A stretch of 15,781 nucleotides of DNA from the NCBI GenBank assembly GCA_002383415.1, contig DFYU01000074.1, positions 1,786 to 17,566 on the forward strand, read 5' to 3'. A model generated the notes under the pieces. It was given only the letters and a program-made list of their open reading frames with translations, ran no database searches and was not told the DNA's origin. The translations under genes and the position numbers were made by a program. Source of the DNA: Geobacter sp. UBA4074 (GTDB lineage Bacteria; Desulfobacterota; Desulfuromonadia; Geobacterales; Pseudopelobacteraceae). Of the stretch, positions 13,970 through 15,781 are shown piece after piece (positions within the stretch are counted from its first letter, which is position 1; every line of letters begins with the position of its first letter).

Positions 13970-15535
13970 ATGCCATCACCCTTCACCCATTCCCGCTCCG
14001 GTATGTCACTGATGAATGTGATTGTCCTGCTGATGCTGATCGGCGTGCTGGTAATGGCCGGTTCAGCGCTGGTGGGGCCGCTGGTCAAGCGGGGCAAGAT
14101 CAACGGCACCAAGACGATCATCAACAGCAACGTGGATGCGATCATCAGCTGGGCGGTGGCCAATGGACGGCTGCCAAAGAAAACAGCCACAACAGACGAG
14201 ATCACCACTCTGTTTACCAACCCTAATGATGCCTGGGGTAGACCGCTGGTGTACGCCTACGACGCTAACCTGGCTGACTCATCAACCGGTGGACTCTGCG
14301 GCAGAACGGCAGCATTCTACAACAATATTGCCTTCATCATCCTGAGTGGAGGCGATGACTTCAAAACCGATTCGACACCGGAGACATCCCAGGCGCTTAC
14401 TGCTGAGCCTGATCTAAAAATCAGCGACATCTACCGTGTTGTTACCCTCGATGAGCTGAAAAGCCGGTCCGGCTGCTACGGCGCCACTGGCGGTCGGTTG
14501 CGTATCGTCAACAACGAACTGCCGAGCGCCTGTAAAGATAGTGATACTTATTCCGCTACCCTCTTCGCCGATGGTGGAGTTCCCAACTACACTTGGTCTC
14601 TGGTCGCACCTCCATCTTGGATTCAAATTAACTCAACGACTGGAACCCTTACTCTACCGCTAAATACAAAAACCCCCAACACCCCAGGCGCCACCTATCA
14701 AGTTACCACCACACTAAAAGACAACCACCAGCCAATCGCAACAACTGTCAACCGCACCTACAATCTAAAAGTCGTCAACTGCGGCACCACAAACCTACCC
14801 GTATCGCTAGAAGATTTCGTCGGCCCGCCCTCAAACAAGGTTCAGTTTGTCTATGATCCTGCAACTGAAACCTACACTATCATCACCACCAAGGGTACCG
14901 ATGCGGGTTGCAGCTGGAGCGCCACCCCGATATCAATCCCAGCCGGCAAGACCTTCAGCGTCTATTTCGAGTTTGTTATGGACGAAGAAACCAGGCTTGA
15001 CAGTGGTGACTACGGCAACGGATTCAGCTTTACCATGTACAACAGCACCCAGGGATTGCCCACCACCACCTGCGGCTGGAGGCCGCTCGGTTATGACGGC
15101 ATCGGCTCCGACACGGTAGCCATCGAACTGGACACCTATAAGGACAGCAGCAATGATCCGATTGAAGGCGGCGGTACGCGCAACCATCTTGCGGTGCAAG
15201 TTGGCAGCTCTGGCCACACTGCCGGCCAATGCAGTGTGCTGCCTCTGGCAACGCCACCCTCATGCGGCTATCGATCAGGCAACAATCTTGACGCCGTGCG
15301 CTGGTTTGAAAACGGCACCCTTAGCGCCAGACACAAGGCACGGATTGATGTCACACAAGCCACCGGCCTGGTGCGGGTATGGCTCGACTGTACTGATTGC
15401 TCCAACCCCGGCCCACCGACCATCCAACGCACCGTCACCGTACCAGCCAGTTTTTACTACGGCTTTACCACGGCCTCTCAGGGCAGCCGTAACCAGTCGA
15501 TGCAGCTATTCAATTTTTCAGCTGGTTTTTATTGA
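13970..15535 (+). CDS. Prepilin-like protein lacking Glu5 with a C-terminal L-type lectin domain; putative pilus-tip adhesin
   Basis: 521 residues; AAGGA (13958-13962) lies 7 bp before the ATG. The leader MPSPFTHSRSG is followed by MSLMNVIVLLMLIGVLVMAG, a prepilin-like helix with Asn in place of the conserved Glu5. In T2SS, GspK also lacks Glu5 and caps the tip. Residues ~87-185 repeat the middle region of the 11379 prepilin: DAWGR (87-91), YDANLA, CGR, LSGGDD and LRIVNNELP (177-185). An Ig/He_PIG-like module spans about 186-275. The C-terminal ~240 residues look like a legume-type lectin. Evidence is FSVYFEF (329-335), GNGFSF, VAIELDTY (383-390), NDP (395-397), H406, then KARID, VRVWLD, ASFYYGF and MQLFNF. 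E386, D388, Y390, D392, D396 and H406 line up with the concanavalin A metal-site series E8, D10, Y12, N14, D19 and H24. It probably binds surface sugars at the pilus tip (inference). Confidence 0.82.
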   Translation: MPSPFTHSRSGMSLMNVIVLLMLIGVLVMAGSALVGPLVKRGKINGTKTIINSNVDAIISWAVANGRLPKKTATTDEITTLFTNPNDAWGRPLVYAYDANLADSSTGGLCGRTAAFYNNIAFIILSGGDDFKTDSTPETSQALTAEPDLKISDIYRVVTLDELKSRSGCYGATGGRLRIVNNELPSACKDSDTYSATLFADGGVPNYTWSLVAPPSWIQINSTTGTLTLPLNTKTPNTPGATYQVTTTLKDNHQPIATTVNRTYNLKVVNCGTTNLPVSLEDFVGPPSNKVQFVYDPATETYTIITTKGTDAGCSWSATPISIPAGKTFSVYFEFVMDEETRLDSGDYGNGFSFTMYNSTQGLPTTTCGWRPLGYDGIGSDTVAIELDTYKDSSNDPIEGGGTRNHLAVQVGSSGHTAGQCSVLPLATPPSCGYRSGNNLDAVRWFENGTLSARHKARIDVTQATGLVRVWLDCTDCSNPGPPTIQRTVTVPASFYYGFTTASQGSRNQSMQLFNFSAGFY

Positions 15536-15536
15536 C

Positions 15537-15716
15537 ATGCTACGCACACCGCTACTACTTTTGCTCGCCGGCACCGCCCTGGTCATCTATGGCTACTGGC
15601 GGTTGGCAGTGCCACCCGACGCCCTGTATGGCGAAGTACTGGCCCGGGCCCGCGAGGGTGTTTTGTCGGTGGCTGGTGGTGGCGGCCTGCTGATGGTCTG
15701 GCTGGCGAAGCGGTAA
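15537..15716 (+). CDS. Small two-helix membrane protein
   Basis: 59 residues. The ATG lies 1 bp after the stop of the lectin prepilin gene. There are two hydrophobic stretches (about 5-24 and 42-56), joined by a loop with PPDALYGEVLARAREG. No ribosome binding site is obvious, so translation may depend on the upstream gene. The hemH ribosome site follows within a few bases, which suggests that all three are co-transcribed. I do not recognise the family. It might belong with hemH rather than with the pilus genes, since its start is tightly packed but its sequence shows no pilus feature. Confidence 0.65.
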   Translation: MLRTPLLLLLAGTALVIYGYWRLAVPPDALYGEVLARAREGVLSVAGGGGLLMVWLAKR

Positions 15717-15720
15717 GCAG

Positions 15721-15726
15721 AAGGAG
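15721..15726 (+). promoter_or_regulatory. Shine-Dalgarno of hemH
   Basis: AAGGAG lies 8 bp before the ATG at 15735 and supports that start for the partial ferrochelatase gene. Confidence 0.8.
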
Positions 15727-15734
15727 AGCAGGTA

Positions 15735-15781
15735 ATGGAGAAGACTGCCGTACTACTGCTGCAGATGGGGGGGCCTGACTC
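15735..15781 (+). CDS. hemH: Ferrochelatase, N-terminal fragment; 3' end outside window
   Basis: Only 15 residues fall inside the window: MEKTAVLLLQMGGPD, with S following at the window edge. The pattern K.AVLLL..GGPDS is the highly conserved N-terminus of ferrochelatase, the enzyme that inserts Fe2+ into the porphyrin ring in the last step of haem synthesis. A good Shine-Dalgarno site supports the start. A haem gene next to a pilus locus would suit a cytochrome-rich Geobacter-type organism, but the proximity alone does not prove a functional link. The call rests on a short segment, so length and integrity cannot be judged. Confidence 0.85.
   Translation, partial: MEKTAVLLLQMGGPD

Overview
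The window looks like a chromosomal segment of a Geobacter/Pelobacter-type deltaproteobacterium (Desulfuromonadia). This rests on the GroEL C-terminus, GC-rich coding bias, the ferrochelatase N-terminus and the style of the type IV pilus/type II secretion genes. It is an inference from protein character, not a database match.

Layout: (1) 1-792 is the 3' half of groL, closed by a strong intrinsic terminator. (2) 958-8801 is a tight seven-gene operon for an MSHA-type (mannose-sensitive-haemagglutinin-like) pilus or type II secretion-like machine: a PilM/PilN-like (GspL/MshI-type) protein, a PilO/MshJ-like protein, an MshK/PilP-like protein, an MshL-type secretin lipoprotein, an MshE/GspE ATPase, an MshG/GspF platform protein and an MshM/ExeA-type AAA ATPase. 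(3) 8802-9285 is a small cassette with a GxxExxY (PD-(D/E)XK-like) gene between inverted copies of a CTTTGCG-based repeat. (4) 9289-10296, on the minus strand, is an MshN-like membrane-anchored TPR protein. (5) 10565-15535 is the pilin side: a MshA-like major-pilin candidate, a larger prepilin with an Ig-like C-terminus, a foreign-looking DUF4143-type AAA ATPase, and a 521-residue prepilin-like protein that lacks Glu5 and ends in an L-type (legume) lectin domain. (6) 15537-15781 is a 59-residue two-helix membrane protein followed by the start of hemH.

The pilus genes form a coherent set: inner-membrane assembly proteins, outer-membrane secretin, extension ATPase with a MshEN-like (c-di-GMP-binding type) N-terminus, accessory ATPase and TPR protein, a likely shaft pilin, and two large modular prepilins that could sit at or near the tip. 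The lectin domain suggests a sugar-binding tip adhesin.

The pilin side is broken up by six copies of one repeat family (three CTTTGCG-like heptamers followed by TTAA). Copies sit directly against stop or start codons and bracket the GxxExxY gene, the second prepilin and the AAA ATPase. The two large prepilins are clearly paralogous in their central region, so the AAA ATPase with its flanking repeats appears to have entered between two formerly adjacent pilin genes. The lectin-tipped pilus and the repeat-bracketed cassettes are the two most interesting things here.
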